In this document: piece by piece, positions 27,048 through 36,741 of the stretch
Numbering within the stretch: the stretch's first letter is position 1
Layout: each line of letters starts with the position of its first letter
NCBI GenBank assembly: GCA_024742405.1
Contig: JANSYP010000001.1
Coordinates: 992,001 to 1,056,000 of the forward strand
From: Paracoccaceae bacterium
GTDB lineage: Bacteria; Pseudomonadota; Alphaproteobacteria; Rhodobacterales; Rhodobacteraceae
Reading direction: 5' to 3'
Length of the DNA stretch: 64,000 nucleotides
The notes under the pieces: model-generated
Databases searched by the model: none
What the model was told of the DNA's origin: nothing
What the model saw: the letters and a program-made list of their open reading frames with translations, nothing else
Translations under genes and position numbers: made by a program

Positions 27048-28544
27048 TCATTCCGCAGCTTTCAGCTGAAAACCCTGTTCCAGCATGTCGGCCGGGACCA
27101 CCGGATAGTCGCCCGAAAAACAGGCGTCGCAATATTGTGGTGAGTCCGGATTACGGCCCTTTGCCTCGCCCACGGCGCGGTAGAGCCCGTCGAGCGAGAT
27201 GAACTTGAGGCTGTTGACGCCCAGATGCAGGCGCATTTCTTCTTCGCTCATGGTCGCGGCGAGCAGCTTGTCGCGCTCTGGCGTGTCGACACCATAGAAA
27301 CAGGGCCACGCGGTCGGCGGCGATGCGATGCGAAAATGCACCTCGGCCGCGCCGCTTTCCAGCACCATCTCCTTGATCTTGCGGCTGGTGGTGCCCCGTA
27401 CGACGCTGTCATCGACCAGGATCACGCGCTTTCCGGCGATCAGCGCGCGGTTGACGTTCAGCTTCAGCCGCACGCCCATGTTGCGGATCTGCTCGGACGG
27501 CTCGATGAAGGTTCGGCCCATATACTGGTTGCGGATGATCCCCATGGCGAAGGGGATACCGGATTCCTGGCTGTAGCCGATGGCGGCCGGTGTCCCGCTG
27601 TCGGGCACCGGGCAGACCAGATCGGCTTCCATCGGCGCTTCACGGGCAAGCTCCACACCGATTTGACGCCGGGTCTCATAGACCGACTGACCGCCCAGAA
27701 TGCTGTCGGGGCGCGAGAAATAGACATGTTCGAAGATGCAGAACCGGCTGGACAGACGCTCGAACGGGAAATGGCTGCGCAATCCGCCTTCTTCGCTGAT
27801 CACAACCATCTCGCCGGGTTCGATTTCGCGCACGAACTCGGCCCCGATGATGTCGAGCGCGCAGGTCTCAGACGACAGCGCCCAGCCATCGCCGATCCGG
27901 CCAAGGACAAGCGGGCGCACCCCGAGCGGATCGCGCACGCCGATCAGCTTGGAGCCGGTCATGGCGACGATGCTGAACGCGCCTTCGACACGGCGCAGCG
28001 CGTCTTTCATTCGTTCCGGAATGTCGCGCTGGAGCGAGCGGGCCATCAGATGGATGATGCACTCGCTGTCCGAGGAGGATTGAAAGATCGAGCCACGCTC
28101 GATCAGCTCGCGGCGCAGTGCTGTTGCATTGGTGATGTTGCCATTATGAGCGATGGCGGCGCCGCCCATGGCGAACTCACCGAAAAACGGCTGCACGTCG
28201 CGGATGGCGGTGTTTCCCTTGGATCCGGCGGTGGAGTAGCGCACATGGCCGATGGCGAGCGGTCCGGGCAGCGTGTCCATGAGGCGCGCGCTGGTGAAAT
28301 TGTCCCGGACATAGCCGAAGCGGCGTGCCGAATTGAAGCCGAGCTCGGCATGGTGCGCGACGATCCCGCCGGCTTCCTGGCCGCGATGTTGCAGCGCGTG
28401 CAGGCCGAGGGCGACGAAATTCGCGGCCTCCGCAGTGCCGATCACGCCGAATACGCCGCACTCTTCGCGAAGCTTGTCGTCGTCAAACGGATGACGGGGA
28501 AAGCACGCCGGTTTGCTGGGGTGGTCGTCGGGGGAATGCGCCAC
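27048..28544 (-). CDS. purF: amidophosphoribosyltransferase
   Basis: First committed step of purine synthesis: PRPP plus glutamine to phosphoribosylamine. The 498-residue protein carries a 27-residue leader before EECGVFG, where the Cys becomes the N-terminal nucleophile after processing if the family rule holds. The glutaminase domain is followed by the PRPP loop VILVDDSVVRGTTSRK. The GTG start at 28544 has GGAG nine bases upstream. It has its own promoter candidate at 28583-28611. In related genomes it follows cvpA directly; here an epimerase gene intervenes. Confidence 0.96.
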   Translation of the reverse strand: MAHSPDDHPSKPACFPRHPFDDDKLREECGVFGVIGTAEAANFVALGLHALQHRGQEAGGIVAHHAELGFNSARRFGYVRDNFTSARLMDTLPGPLAIGHVRYSTAGSKGNTAIRDVQPFFGEFAMGGAAIAHNGNITNATALRRELIERGSIFQSSSDSECIIHLMARSLQRDIPERMKDALRRVEGAFSIVAMTGSKLIGVRDPLGVRPLVLGRIGDGWALSSETCALDIIGAEFVREIEPGEMVVISEEGGLRSHFPFERLSSRFCIFEHVYFSRPDSILGGQSVYETRRQIGVELAREAPMEADLVCPVPDSGTPAAIGYSQESGIPFAMGIIRNQYMGRTFIEPSEQIRNMGVRLKLNVNRALIAGKRVILVDDSVVRGTTSRKIKEMVLESGAAEVHFRIASPPTAWPCFYGVDTPERDKLLAATMSEEEMRLHLGVNSLKFISLDGLYRAVGEAKGRNPDSPQYCDACFSGDYPVVPADMLEQGFQLKAAE

Positions 28545-28582
28545 GCGGGGGAGCTCCGAATCCGCTGAGAGTGCCGGTACTT

Positions 28583-28611
28583 CATATAGGGCGTCGAACC
28601 GGGCCTGTCAC
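28583..28611 (-). promoter_or_regulatory. candidate promoter for purF
   Basis: On the minus strand GTGACA (28606-28611), a 17-base spacer and TATATG (28583-28588), 39 bases upstream of the purF GTG. Good match to TTGACA/TATAAT with optimal spacing. No PurR-like operator is evident. Confidence 0.55.
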
Positions 28612-28657
28612 GAAAGGATCACATTTCTCCCAGCGAAATTTCTGCACTGCCGCAAAG

Positions 28658-29650
28658 TCATTCCGGCGTGACCGGATAGAGGCCGTCGCTGTACTGGGCG
28701 CCGTGATAGCCCTTGGTCCCGACCGCGCGGGCCAGGGGGCTTCCGATTGGGTCACCGGAGCGGATCTGGTCGAGAATGCGTGCAAAATCAAAGGCGGGCC
28801 GCCACCCCAGCCCGGCGCGCGCCGCCCGGCTGTCATAGACGCGGCCGAGCCCCTGCGGCACGCTCAGACCGGCCGCGCGAAAGGTTTCCGATGCTCCGGG
28901 GCACCGCATATCGAGCAGTCCGGGCAGATCGTCGCGCAGCCGCGCCGCGTCCTCGGGAAGGAACGGACTGGGCGCGGAGATCACGAAACGTTCGAAATCC
29001 GGCGCGTCCCGCGGCCTGAGAGCATCAAGGTGCGCGGCCGCGGCATCGGCCAGATCGACCCGGCGGTACAGAAACTCCATCGCCTTGACGTTGAGATCCG
29101 ACATGGCGGCGCGCACGGCCGCATCGTCGTCAGGTTCGGGAAAAAAGCGCGATGTCCGCAGCACCGTGACCGGCAATCCGAACCGCCGCGCGAAGAGAAT
29201 GCAAAGATCCTCTGCCGCGGTCTTGGTCACGCCATAGATGTTCTTGGGCACGCTGGCGACGCTCTCGTCGATCCAGGCCGCGGGAGCGCCCGGCGGCGGG
29301 CGCAGCGCGTCGCCAAAGGCGCTGGTGGTCGATGTGAAGACGAAGCGGGCATGCCCTGCGCTGCGGGCGGCTTCGAGCAGTGCAAGGGTCGCCGACACGT
29401 TCGTATCGACGAAATCCTGCCGGCTGTGCGTGGCGACGTGGGGTTTGTGGAGCGTCGCGCTGTGGATCACGGCACGGGTCTGCCGGGCGAGTTCCGCAAG
29501 CTCGTGCGGGCGCCGGAGGTCGGCGACATGGCTGGTGAAAGGGCCTGCCACAAGGTCCAGGCCAAGCGCGGGTTGGTCTCTTTCGGCGCAGAGCCTCAGG
29601 ATCGCCTCGCCAAGATGTCCGCTGCTGCCGGTTACAAGAAGTGGTTTCAT
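28658..29650 (-). CDS. NAD-dependent epimerase/dehydratase family protein
   Basis: Extended SDR-type protein of 330 residues with the nucleotide site LLVTGSSGHLGEAIL and a YGVTKTAAEDL block in place of YxxxK. Relatives act on nucleotide sugars or as reductases; the substrate is unknown. Two starts are adjacent, GTG 29653 and ATG 29650; I use the ATG. The cvpA stop lies 10 bases upstream, so it is probably part of a radA-cvpA transcript. It interrupts the common cvpA-purF order. Confidence 0.82.
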   Translation of the reverse strand: MKPLLVTGSSGHLGEAILRLCAERDQPALGLDLVAGPFTSHVADLRRPHELAELARQTRAVIHSATLHKPHVATHSRQDFVDTNVSATLALLEAARSAGHARFVFTSTTSAFGDALRPPPGAPAAWIDESVASVPKNIYGVTKTAAEDLCILFARRFGLPVTVLRTSRFFPEPDDDAAVRAAMSDLNVKAMEFLYRRVDLADAAAAHLDALRPRDAPDFERFVISAPSPFLPEDAARLRDDLPGLLDMRCPGASETFRAAGLSVPQGLGRVYDSRAARAGLGWRPAFDFARILDQIRSGDPIGSPLARAVGTKGYHGAQYSDGLYPVTPE

Positions 29651-29660
29651 CACTCTGTAA

Positions 29661-30215
29661 TCAGGGCCCGCAGTAGCCGACGAGTTCCTCGTAGCGTTCC
29701 ACGATCCAGCCCGGTGCGTCCTCGGGCACCTGCTCGTTCAGCCGCTCGCCAAGATCGGCGAGAACCGCGGCAGTGCGCGAGTTGTCCACCATGGGCACCG
29801 AGTCGCTGACCATCACCCGGTCGTAGACCAGAAGCGCCGCGATCACGAGCACGACACCGCGCAGCGCGCCAAAAAGGAACCCAAGCCCCTGGTCGACCCC
29901 CCCCAAGGCTGACCGCTGGACCAGCGTCGAAAAGAGCGGTGTGAAGACCGACACCACGATCAGAGCCAATGCAAAAACCGCGCTGAAGGCGGCAATGATC
30001 GACAACTCGCAGCTGTCGCGCAGGAATTCCCCGACAAAGGGGATCTCCTTCACCAGAGGTTCGAATTGCGGGGCGAATAGAAATGCCAGAATTGCGGCAG
30101 CGACCCACCCGACGATGGCCATAAGTTCGCGGACAAGGCCGCGCGAATACGCGAGCAATGCCGAGACCACAATGACGGCTGCAACCACGCCGTCGACGAT
30201 CGTGAAGCCGTCCAT
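29661..30215 (-). CDS. cvpA: CvpA-family membrane protein
   Basis: Inner-membrane protein of 184 residues with four hydrophobic segments (about 5-25, 28-48, 65-88 and 103-125) and the family sequence AYSRGLVRELMAIVGWVAA. CvpA homologues are linked to colicin V production and envelope stress; the mechanism is unknown. It lies 11 bases downstream of radA and upstream of the epimerase and purF genes, a context conserved in alphaproteobacteria. Confidence 0.9.
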   Translation of the reverse strand: MDGFTIVDGVVAAVIVVSALLAYSRGLVRELMAIVGWVAAAILAFLFAPQFEPLVKEIPFVGEFLRDSCELSIIAAFSAVFALALIVVSVFTPLFSTLVQRSALGGVDQGLGFLFGALRGVVLVIAALLVYDRVMVSDSVPMVDNSRTAAVLADLGERLNEQVPEDAPGWIVERYEELVGYCGP

Positions 30216-30226
30216 CCTGCCTGTCC

Positions 30227-31594
30227 CTAGCCCTCTGCCGCGCCGAACACGTCGTCCACGAACGCCGTCAGGTCCGAGTATTGTTTTGCCTCAATCGCAC
30301 CGTCTGCCGGCACCAGAGTGCCGGCGGATACGAGCGCCTTGCTGAAACCAAGTTTCCCGGCTTCTTTCAACCTGTTTTCGGAAAGTCCCGCGGGCCGCAG
30401 CGCGCCTGACAGGCTCAGCTCTCCGAAGACGGCCGTGCCAGCGGGCAGGGGCGCGTCGCGCAAGGCCGACATGAGAGCCGCCGCCACGGCCAAATCCGCG
30501 GACGGGTCGGAAACGCGCAACCCCCCGGCAATATTGAGATAAACGTCCATGCCGGCAAAGCTGATCCCGCAGCGCGCGTCAAGCACGGCGAGGATCATCG
30601 CCAGCCGTCCGGCGTCCCATCCCAGCACCTGGCGGCGCGCCTGCCCCAGTGGCGAGGGTGCAACAAGCGCCTGAAACTCGCAGAGTACGGGCCGCGTGCC
30701 TTCGATGCCGGCAAAGACCGCGGCACCGGGCACAGGCGCGTCGCGGTCGGTCAGAAAGAGCGCCGAGGGATTGCGCACCTGGGCGAGCCCACGACCTGTC
30801 ATCTCGAAGACGCCGATTTCGTCCGCCGGTCCGAAGCGGTTCTTGACCGCACGCAGAATCCGGTGGCCCTGACCGCGCTCGCCCTCGAAATAGAGCACCG
30901 TGTCGACCATGTGCTCGACCACCCGCGGCCCGGCGATCTGGCCCTCCTTCGTGACATGGCCCACCAGTACCACCGCAATGCCCCTGCGCTTGGCGAACGT
31001 GACGAGCTCGTGGCAGGCCGCGCGCACCTGGCTGACCGAGCCGGGGGCGCTGTCCACCGTGTCGAGCCACATCGTCTGGATCGAGTCGATCACGACCAGG
31101 TCCGGGCGCTCGGCCTCCAGTGTGGTGAGAATGTCGCGCAGGTTGGTCTCCGCCCCCAAGCGCACCGCAGCGTCCTCCAGGCCAAGCCGTCGGGCGCGCA
31201 TGCGGACCTGGGCCGCTGCTTCCTCTCCCGAGATATAGACAGTGCTCATGCCCAGTTTGGCGAAGGCGGCCGTCGCTTGCAGCAGGAGTGTTGATTTACC
31301 GATACCCGGATCGCCGCCGATCAGCACCGCGGAGGCCGCGACGAGTCCCCCTCCCAGCACACGATCAAGCTCCGCCACCCGGCTTTCGGTGCGCGGCGCG
31401 GGATCATCTGCGTCAGACAGGTCCGAAAGGGTCACGGAGCGTCCGCGCGCGGCCCCCAGAGATTTGCCGGGTCCCGCCGAAAGGCCGGCATCCTCGGAGA
31501 TCGTGTTCCACGCGCCGCATGCGTCGCAACGGCCCGCCCATTTGGAATTGCGGGCGCCGCAGGCGGAGCAGGCGAATGTGTCGGACTTACCCAT
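30227..31594 (-). CDS. radA: DNA repair protein RadA
   Basis: RecA-like branch-migration helicase for recombination intermediates, 455 residues. It has the N-terminal zinc finger (CSACGARNSKWAGRCDACG), Walker A GGDPGIGKST, Walker B-like LVVIDSIQTM, the diagnostic KNRFG motif, and a C-terminal Lon-protease-like domain (about 280-450). The ATG at 31594 starts at MGKSDTFACS; the frame upstream is not family-like. First gene of the radA-cvpA-epimerase run. Confidence 0.95.
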   Translation of the reverse strand: MGKSDTFACSACGARNSKWAGRCDACGAWNTISEDAGLSAGPGKSLGAARGRSVTLSDLSDADDPAPRTESRVAELDRVLGGGLVAASAVLIGGDPGIGKSTLLLQATAAFAKLGMSTVYISGEEAAAQVRMRARRLGLEDAAVRLGAETNLRDILTTLEAERPDLVVIDSIQTMWLDTVDSAPGSVSQVRAACHELVTFAKRRGIAVVLVGHVTKEGQIAGPRVVEHMVDTVLYFEGERGQGHRILRAVKNRFGPADEIGVFEMTGRGLAQVRNPSALFLTDRDAPVPGAAVFAGIEGTRPVLCEFQALVAPSPLGQARRQVLGWDAGRLAMILAVLDARCGISFAGMDVYLNIAGGLRVSDPSADLAVAAALMSALRDAPLPAGTAVFGELSLSGALRPAGLSENRLKEAGKLGFSKALVSAGTLVPADGAIEAKQYSDLTAFVDDVFGAAEG

Positions 31595-31636
31595 GGCGCC
31601 GTTCGTGCCGCAGCCACGCGGGCACGGCAAGAGGCC

Positions 31637-32032
31637 TCAGATACCGCCGCGCCAGGCGAGAACCGCCAAAGTCATGCCCAGCGTGATGCCGAGCCGAAGT
31701 ACTTCCACCCGCTCGGAGCTTGCGGCCAGTCGGCTGATCTCGAGCTGCAGTCCGACCACGAGACCCGCAGGAACCAGCACGGCCAAAATCGCGACGACCG
31801 AGGGCAGGCCCAGCATCGCGCCCATGAAAACCACGAAGACCAGCACGCAGGACAACGGGACGAACACCCCCATCAGGCCCAGGAAATGTCCGACATGGGT
31901 CCGTTTGTCGTCCGCGCCCACGGCCCGGAACCATGCAACCGACAGCACGATCGCATAGCACCACAGCAACAGGGAGCAGAACTTGATGATGAGAACGGCG
32001 GTGATCTGACCACTCCTTTTGGCGCAGAACAT
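31637..32032 (-). CDS. small membrane protein of unknown function
   Basis: Not recognised. At most 131 residues with about four hydrophobic segments (VLIIKFCSLLLWCYAIVLSV, FLGLMGVFVPLSCVLVFVVFMGA, VAILAVLVPAGLVVGLQL, and a short C-terminal one). The start is doubtful: the first ATG (32032) has no ribosome site, whereas a strong AAAAGGAG lies 12-19 bases inside the frame, placed to serve an ATC codon at 32005. It lies 42 bases upstream of radA. Confidence 0.6.
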   Translation of the reverse strand: MFCAKRSGQITAVLIIKFCSLLLWCYAIVLSVAWFRAVGADDKRTHVGHFLGLMGVFVPLSCVLVFVVFMGAMLGLPSVVAILAVLVPAGLVVGLQLEISRLAASSERVEVLRLGITLGMTLAVLAWRGGI

Positions 32033-32190
32033 ACCGGCTCGGTTTGGCGGGGCAAGGGACGACCGGTCCCATCGCCGCTGTGCGGTTTTGCCGGCGCGTG
32101 ACGGGAGATTTTCATCCGTCACTCCAGCATTGCAGCGCGGGTTCGATGTCGCGATGACGGGCGGTCTGTGGCATAGACGCGGCAAGGAGT

Positions 32191-33432
32191 ATGTCTGTGA
32201 CAGAGACCGAGGGCAGAACGTCGAAGATCGCCGCCGCAATAGCGCGCAGCGGCCAGGCCACCGCCCCCGCGGCGGACGGTTTGCCGCGGCGCCGCGCTCT
32301 CCCTATGAACGGCACGATTCGGGCTGGTCGCGCGCAGGCCGAACAAACGGTTGAGGACCTGTCCGCCACGCAGGTGGCCGCCGCGCAGCCCGAGATCCAG
32401 CGCGACTCCCCGCGGCAAACGCCGCACCCGGCGCCCCCCGCATCGTCGGGAACGGCAACGCAGGCAGATCGGGCTGCGGTTCTTCCGGCGCGGCGGCTGC
32501 GGTCCTCAAGGCGCCGCCGCAGGGTGGTTGCCGCAATGCTGGTCACGGTGCTGGCTGCCGGTGCGGTTCTAGCGCTGCGCCCTTGGCCGGGCGGCACAGC
32601 GGATTTCGTGGAGCAGGCCGCTGTCAGCCCCGCGACCACGTCGGAGCCATCTTCGGACACCGTCCTGCTGGATCGGTCCGACCCGGCGCCGGCCCGCGAT
32701 CCCGAGCCCGTGCCTGCCGAACCTGTTGGTGCCGATCCGGTGCGGCTCTCCCCGCAGGCGGACCAGGAAGGACTTGGTGTGCCCCAATCGCCGGATCAGG
32801 TTGCTCCGCTTGCCGTCCCGACGCAGTCCGACGCACCGGTGGACGCGCCGCCGGTTCAGGCGGCTCAGGCCGACGCGTCTAGCGGTCCTGCGCGCCCTGT
32901 CGCCGCGGTGGTTCCTGCAGGTATTCCAGCCGCCCGGCTGGCACCATCGGCGGCACCGGTGCGCGATCAGGCCGTGGGGCAGCCCTCCGCGCCGCGCGTC
33001 CAACCGTCGGTCGTGACCGGGACCGAGCCACCGCTCGCCGACCTCGCGATCGCCGCGCCGACGGTCCCCGATGCGCTCCCGCCCGACCCCCCGGTCTCGC
33101 CAGGGACCCCATCCGAATCGCCCGGGATCGATGCCGCCTTCGACGCACCACACAATGTCATCCTGCACTACAACCCTGCGACGTCCGGTGCGGCGGAGGA
33201 GGCTACCCGTCTTGCCGCGGCACTGACCGCTGCAGGAGCGCAGTCGGTCACGACCGCGACAGTGCCGTTCACCATCTCTTCGACCCATATTCGCCAGTAC
33301 CATGATGGCGACGCATCGCTGGCGCGTGCCGTTTCGGACCAGACCGATGGCGGTATCGAAATCCGCGACTTCACCGACTACAGCCCCCGTCCGGCACCCG
33401 GTCTGATCGAGGTCTGGATGGCCTCGGGCTGA
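32191..33432 (+). CDS. Pro/Ala-rich single-pass membrane protein with LytR_C-like end
   Basis: 413 residues, function unknown. Order: low-complexity cytoplasmic region (1-100), basic cluster RRLRSSRRRRR, one membrane helix (about 112-130, VVAAMLVTVLAAGAVLAL), a long Pro/Ala/Ser/Asp-rich linker (about 135-315), and a compact C-terminal domain (about 320-413) starting NVILHYNPATSG. That end has the helix-strand pattern of LytR_C or SPOR-like envelope domains (EEATRLAAALTAAGAQSVTTATV). A periplasmic, envelope-linked role is inferred. It precedes purA by 75 bases. Confidence 0.72.
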   Translation: MSVTETEGRTSKIAAAIARSGQATAPAADGLPRRRALPMNGTIRAGRAQAEQTVEDLSATQVAAAQPEIQRDSPRQTPHPAPPASSGTATQADRAAVLPARRLRSSRRRRRVVAAMLVTVLAAGAVLALRPWPGGTADFVEQAAVSPATTSEPSSDTVLLDRSDPAPARDPEPVPAEPVGADPVRLSPQADQEGLGVPQSPDQVAPLAVPTQSDAPVDAPPVQAAQADASSGPARPVAAVVPAGIPAARLAPSAAPVRDQAVGQPSAPRVQPSVVTGTEPPLADLAIAAPTVPDALPPDPPVSPGTPSESPGIDAAFDAPHNVILHYNPATSGAAEEATRLAAALTAAGAQSVTTATVPFTISSTHIRQYHDGDASLARAVSDQTDGGIEIRDFTDYSPRPAPGLIEVWMASG

Positions 33433-33507
33433 TACGCGCCGATTTTGAGGTTTTGTCGCCGCCGGGGACGGGCTAGAGACCCTTGGCTGACAAAAAGGGG
33501 ACGGACC

Positions 33508-34800
33508 ATGGCCAATGTCGTCGTTGTCGGCGCCCAATGGGGCGACGAGGGCAAGGGAAAGATCGTGGACTGGCTTTCGGAACGCGCCGACGTGATCGCG
33601 CGCTTCCAGGGCGGTCATAATGCCGGGCACACGCTGGTTATCGATGGCGTCACCTACAAGCTGTCTCTGCTGCCCTCGGGCATCCTGCGACCCGGCAAGC
33701 TGGGCGTGATCGGCAACGGGGTCGTTTTGGACCCGTGGGCGCTGATATCCGAGATCGAAAAAATCGAGGCTCAGGGCGTGTCCGTGACCACGGAAAACCT
33801 CGTGATTGCCGAAAACGTGCCGCTCATCCTGCCGGTGCATCAGGATCTCGACCGCCTGCGCGAAGACGCGGCTGGCCGGGCCAAGATCGGCACCACCGGG
33901 CGTGGCATCGGTCCTGCCTATGAAGACAAGGTTGGCCGCCGCGCCGTGCGGCTGGCCGATCTGGCCGACCCCGCGACACTGGAAGCGCGGCTCGACCGGC
34001 TGCTGGCCCATCACGACCCGCTCCGTCGTGGCCTAGGACAGCCAGGGATCGACCGGGACGCGCTCAAGGCCAAGCTCGAAGAGATTGCGCCGAAAGTCCT
34101 GCCCTTCGCGGCGCCGGTTTGGAAATTGCTGGCCGAGAGGCGCCGCGCGGGCGACCGGATCCTCTTCGAAGGCGCCCAGGGCGCTCTGCTGGACATCGAT
34201 TTCGGCACCTATCCCTATGTCACCTCGTCTAACACGCTGGGCGGCATGGCGGCGACAGGCACGGGTCTTGGCCCGGGATCGATCGATTTCGTGCTTGGCA
34301 TCGTCAAGGCCTACACGACGCGTGTGGGCGAGGGCCCGTTTCCGACCGAGCTCGATGATGCGGTCGGCCAGCACCTTGCCGAAGTCGGCCGCGAGAAGGG
34401 CACCGTGACGGGCCGCGACCGGCGTTGCGGCTGGTTCGATGCGGTGCTGGTGCGCCAGACCTGCACGACGAGCGGCGTGAACGGGATCGCGCTGACAAAG
34501 CTCGATGTGCTGGACGGGCTGGAGGAGCTCAAGATCTGCGTTGGCTACGAGCTCGACGGTAGCCGCGTGGATTATCTGCCCATCGCGTCTGAACAGCAGG
34601 CCCGGGTCACGCCCGTCTACGAAACCATGGCCGGATGGTCGGCCAGCACTGCGGGTGCCCGGTCCTGGGCCGAGCTGCCCGCCGAGGCCATCAAGTATGT
34701 CCGGCGCATCGAAGAGCTGATTCACTGTCCGGTGGCGATGCTCTCGACCTCGCCGGAGCGGGACGACACGATCCTCGTGACCGACCCCTTCGCGGACTGA
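33508..34800 (+). CDS. purA: adenylosuccinate synthetase
   Basis: GTP-dependent conversion of IMP and aspartate to adenylosuccinate in AMP synthesis. The 430-residue protein starts [21 protein letters not shown] with the P-loop-like GDEGKGK and the base Asp, and contains [20 protein letters not shown] and [11 protein letters not shown]. The ATG at 33508 is preceded by AGGGGACGG; the upstream extension is not conserved-looking. Single gene, with DUF2842 63 bases downstream. Confidence 0.97.
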   Translation: MANVVVVGAQWGDEGKGKIVDWLSERADVIARFQGGHNAGHTLVIDGVTYKLSLLPSGILRPGKLGVIGNGVVLDPWALISEIEKIEAQGVSVTTENLVIAENVPLILPVHQDLDRLREDAAGRAKIGTTGRGIGPAYEDKVGRRAVRLADLADPATLEARLDRLLAHHDPLRRGLGQPGIDRDALKAKLEEIAPKVLPFAAPVWKLLAERRRAGDRILFEGAQGALLDIDFGTYPYVTSSNTLGGMAATGTGLGPGSIDFVLGIVKAYTTRVGEGPFPTELDDAVGQHLAEVGREKGTVTGRDRRCGWFDAVLVRQTCTTSGVNGIALTKLDVLDGLEELKICVGYELDGSRVDYLPIASEQQARVTPVYETMAGWSASTAGARSWAELPAEAIKYVRRIEELIHCPVAMLSTSPERDDTILVTDPFAD

Positions 34801-34863
34801 GACGGTTGAAGGTGCCCGCACGGGCCATATCTGGCTGGCATCACCCGATGAGAAAGGCTGTCC

Positions 34864-35103
34864 ATGGCCCTGTCCTACAAAGCCCGCCGTCGCTGGTCTC
34901 TGGTCATCCTGCTGGTCGGGCTGCCGGTCTATATCGTGGCGGCCGAGACCCTGCGCGCGCAGTTCGACAGGCCCCCGCTGGTGTTGGAGTTTTTCATCTA
35001 TGTCGCGCTAGGGATCATCTGGGCGCTGCCGTTCCGGTTTATCTTTCGCGGGGTCGGCCAACCCGATCCGGACGCCCCCAGCGATGAGCCGCGCGACGGT
35101 TGA
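34864..35103 (+). CDS. DUF2842 small membrane protein
   Basis: 79-residue inner-membrane protein with two hydrophobic segments (WSLVILLVGLPVYIVAA and VLEFFIYVALGIIWALPFRFIF), matching the alphaproteobacterial DUF2842 family. Function unknown. Its last 20 bases overlap the start of the thiamine diphosphokinase gene in another frame, so the two are likely coupled. Confidence 0.85.
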   Translation: MALSYKARRRWSLVILLVGLPVYIVAAETLRAQFDRPPLVLEFFIYVALGIIWALPFRFIFRGVGQPDPDAPSDEPRDG

Positions 35104-35782
35104 GCGGGCCGGACCGATACCGGTTGTCACGTCCGATGCGCCCGTTTTTCTGGTCGGTGCCGGTCCCGCGGCGGCCGCCGATCTGCGACTTGGGCAAAGC
35201 GTGGCGCGCGAGCTGGTGGCTGCAGATGGCGGCGCGCGCGCCCTGATCGAGGCAGGTTTCTTGCCAAACGCCGTGATCGGCGACATGGACAGCCTGACCG
35301 ATGAATTGCGCGCCCGCATCCCGGCAGAGATCGTGCACCCGATCGCGGACCAGGACAGCACCGATTTTGAGAAGTGCCTGACGCGGATCGACGCGCCGCT
35401 GGTGCTCGCGGCCGGGTTCAGCGGCGGGCGGATGGATCATCTGCTCGCCGTCTTCAACGCGATGGTGCGCCATCCGCAGCGGCGCTGCGTGCTCGTCGGA
35501 CCAGACGATATCGGGCTGCTCGTGCCCCCTGTCCTAGAAATGGCGATCCCGGCGGGCGCAACCGTGTCGCTGTTTCCGCTCGCGCCGGTGGCCGTGCAGA
35601 GCCAGGGGCTGCACTGGCCGGTCGCGGGGCTGCCGTTTCGTCCCGACGGGCAGATCGGCACCTCCAACCGCGCCGTCGGCCCGGTCGAACTGACCTGCGA
35701 CGGGCCCGGAATGCTGCTGTTCCTCCCCCGAGATCTGCTCGGGGTGCTGCTGGAGGCGCTTGCCGCTGCGCCACGCTGGTGA
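35084..35782 (+). CDS. thiamine diphosphokinase
   Basis: Transfers pyrophosphate from ATP to thiamine, giving the cofactor TPP. The 232-residue product has the N-terminal family motifs VAADGGARALIEAGF and VIGDMDSL, the QDSTDFEKCL motif, and AGFSGGRMDHLLAVF. The ATG at 35084 overlaps the DUF2842 gene by 20 bases; the conserved domain begins about 20 residues in, so a later start cannot be excluded. No other thiamine genes are adjacent. Confidence 0.9.
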   Translation: MSRATVERAGPIPVVTSDAPVFLVGAGPAAAADLRLGQSVARELVAADGGARALIEAGFLPNAVIGDMDSLTDELRARIPAEIVHPIADQDSTDFEKCLTRIDAPLVLAAGFSGGRMDHLLAVFNAMVRHPQRRCVLVGPDDIGLLVPPVLEMAIPAGATVSLFPLAPVAVQSQGLHWPVAGLPFRPDGQIGTSNRAVGPVELTCDGPGMLLFLPRDLLGVLLEALAAAPRW

Positions 35783-35934
35783 GGACCGGCGGACTTGCAG
35801 TTCTATCCGGAAAACCGACCAGGGTTGCGCCGCTCTCCGGCAGGTTTCCACGACACTCCAACGGCGCGCGTTTTGCGCTCGCAGCCGCCGACCGTGGGGG
35901 CTATACCCGTCGCCGGGTAAACTAGGGAGCCCGC

Positions 35935-36708
35935 ATGCCTGGATTGACCGAGTCGGAGCTTGCCAAGTTCGCTGCCGCGCAGCGCTCTGTGGGGTTTGTC
36001 GAGGACGGGATGAAGCTCGGGCTTGGCACCGGATCGACCGCGGCATGGATGGTGCGCTGCCTGGCGGCGCGAGCCCGGGCTGAAGGGTTGCGTCTGACCT
36101 GCGTTCCAACCTCCGACCGTACTGCCGTGCAGGCGAAGGATCTGGGTCTTGAGGTTGTGAGCCTGGATGAGGCCGGCTGGCTCGATCTGACGATCGACGG
36201 AGCCGATGAGATCGATCCCGCGATGAACCTGATCAAAGGGGGCGGGGGCGCGCATCTGCGTGAAAAGGTGGTCGCAATGGCCTCCGACCGGATGATCGTG
36301 ATTGCTGATCCGGGCAAGGAAGTGGTTCAGCTTGGCGCTTTTGCTTTGCCGATCGAGGTGCTGAGCTTCGGTCTGGACAGCTCGGTCGCCCAGATCGCGC
36401 GGGTGTTGGAGAACGCCGAGGTCGCGGCCCGCACCACCCAAGTGCGCATGGCCGGCGATGCGCCGTTCCGCACCGATGAAGGCAATTGCATCGTCGACGC
36501 GAACCTGGGCGCCATCGGGCAGCCCGAAGCGTTGGCGCACGCGCTCAACGCGCTTCCGGGGGTGGTCGAGACGGGGCTCTTCCTCGGGGTCTGCGACAGC
36601 GTGGTGATCGGCCATGGCGATGGCCGTGTGGACATGATCGCAGCGCCGGGCGCTGCACCGGAAACGAGCCGGGTGGACCCGGCAGAGGCCGCGCACCTGC
36701 CGGGTTAG
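35935..36708 (+). CDS. rpiA: ribose-5-phosphate isomerase A
   Basis: Interconverts ribose-5-phosphate and ribulose-5-phosphate in the pentose phosphate pathway. The 257-residue protein has the phosphate loop LGLGTGSTAAWMVR, IDGADEIDPAMNLIKGGGGA (catalytic Asp and the GGG loop), the REK motif in HLREKVVAMAS, and DEGNCIVDA. Preceded by AGGGAG. The next gene, gor, follows after 33 bases, a pairing common in Rhodobacterales. Confidence 0.96.
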   Translation: MPGLTESELAKFAAAQRSVGFVEDGMKLGLGTGSTAAWMVRCLAARARAEGLRLTCVPTSDRTAVQAKDLGLEVVSLDEAGWLDLTIDGADEIDPAMNLIKGGGGAHLREKVVAMASDRMIVIADPGKEVVQLGAFALPIEVLSFGLDSSVAQIARVLENAEVAARTTQVRMAGDAPFRTDEGNCIVDANLGAIGQPEALAHALNALPGVVETGLFLGVCDSVVIGHGDGRVDMIAAPGAAPETSRVDPAEAAHLPG

Positions 36709-36741
36709 GGCCGGTGCGCACTGAAAAGCAAAGGCTGCCCC

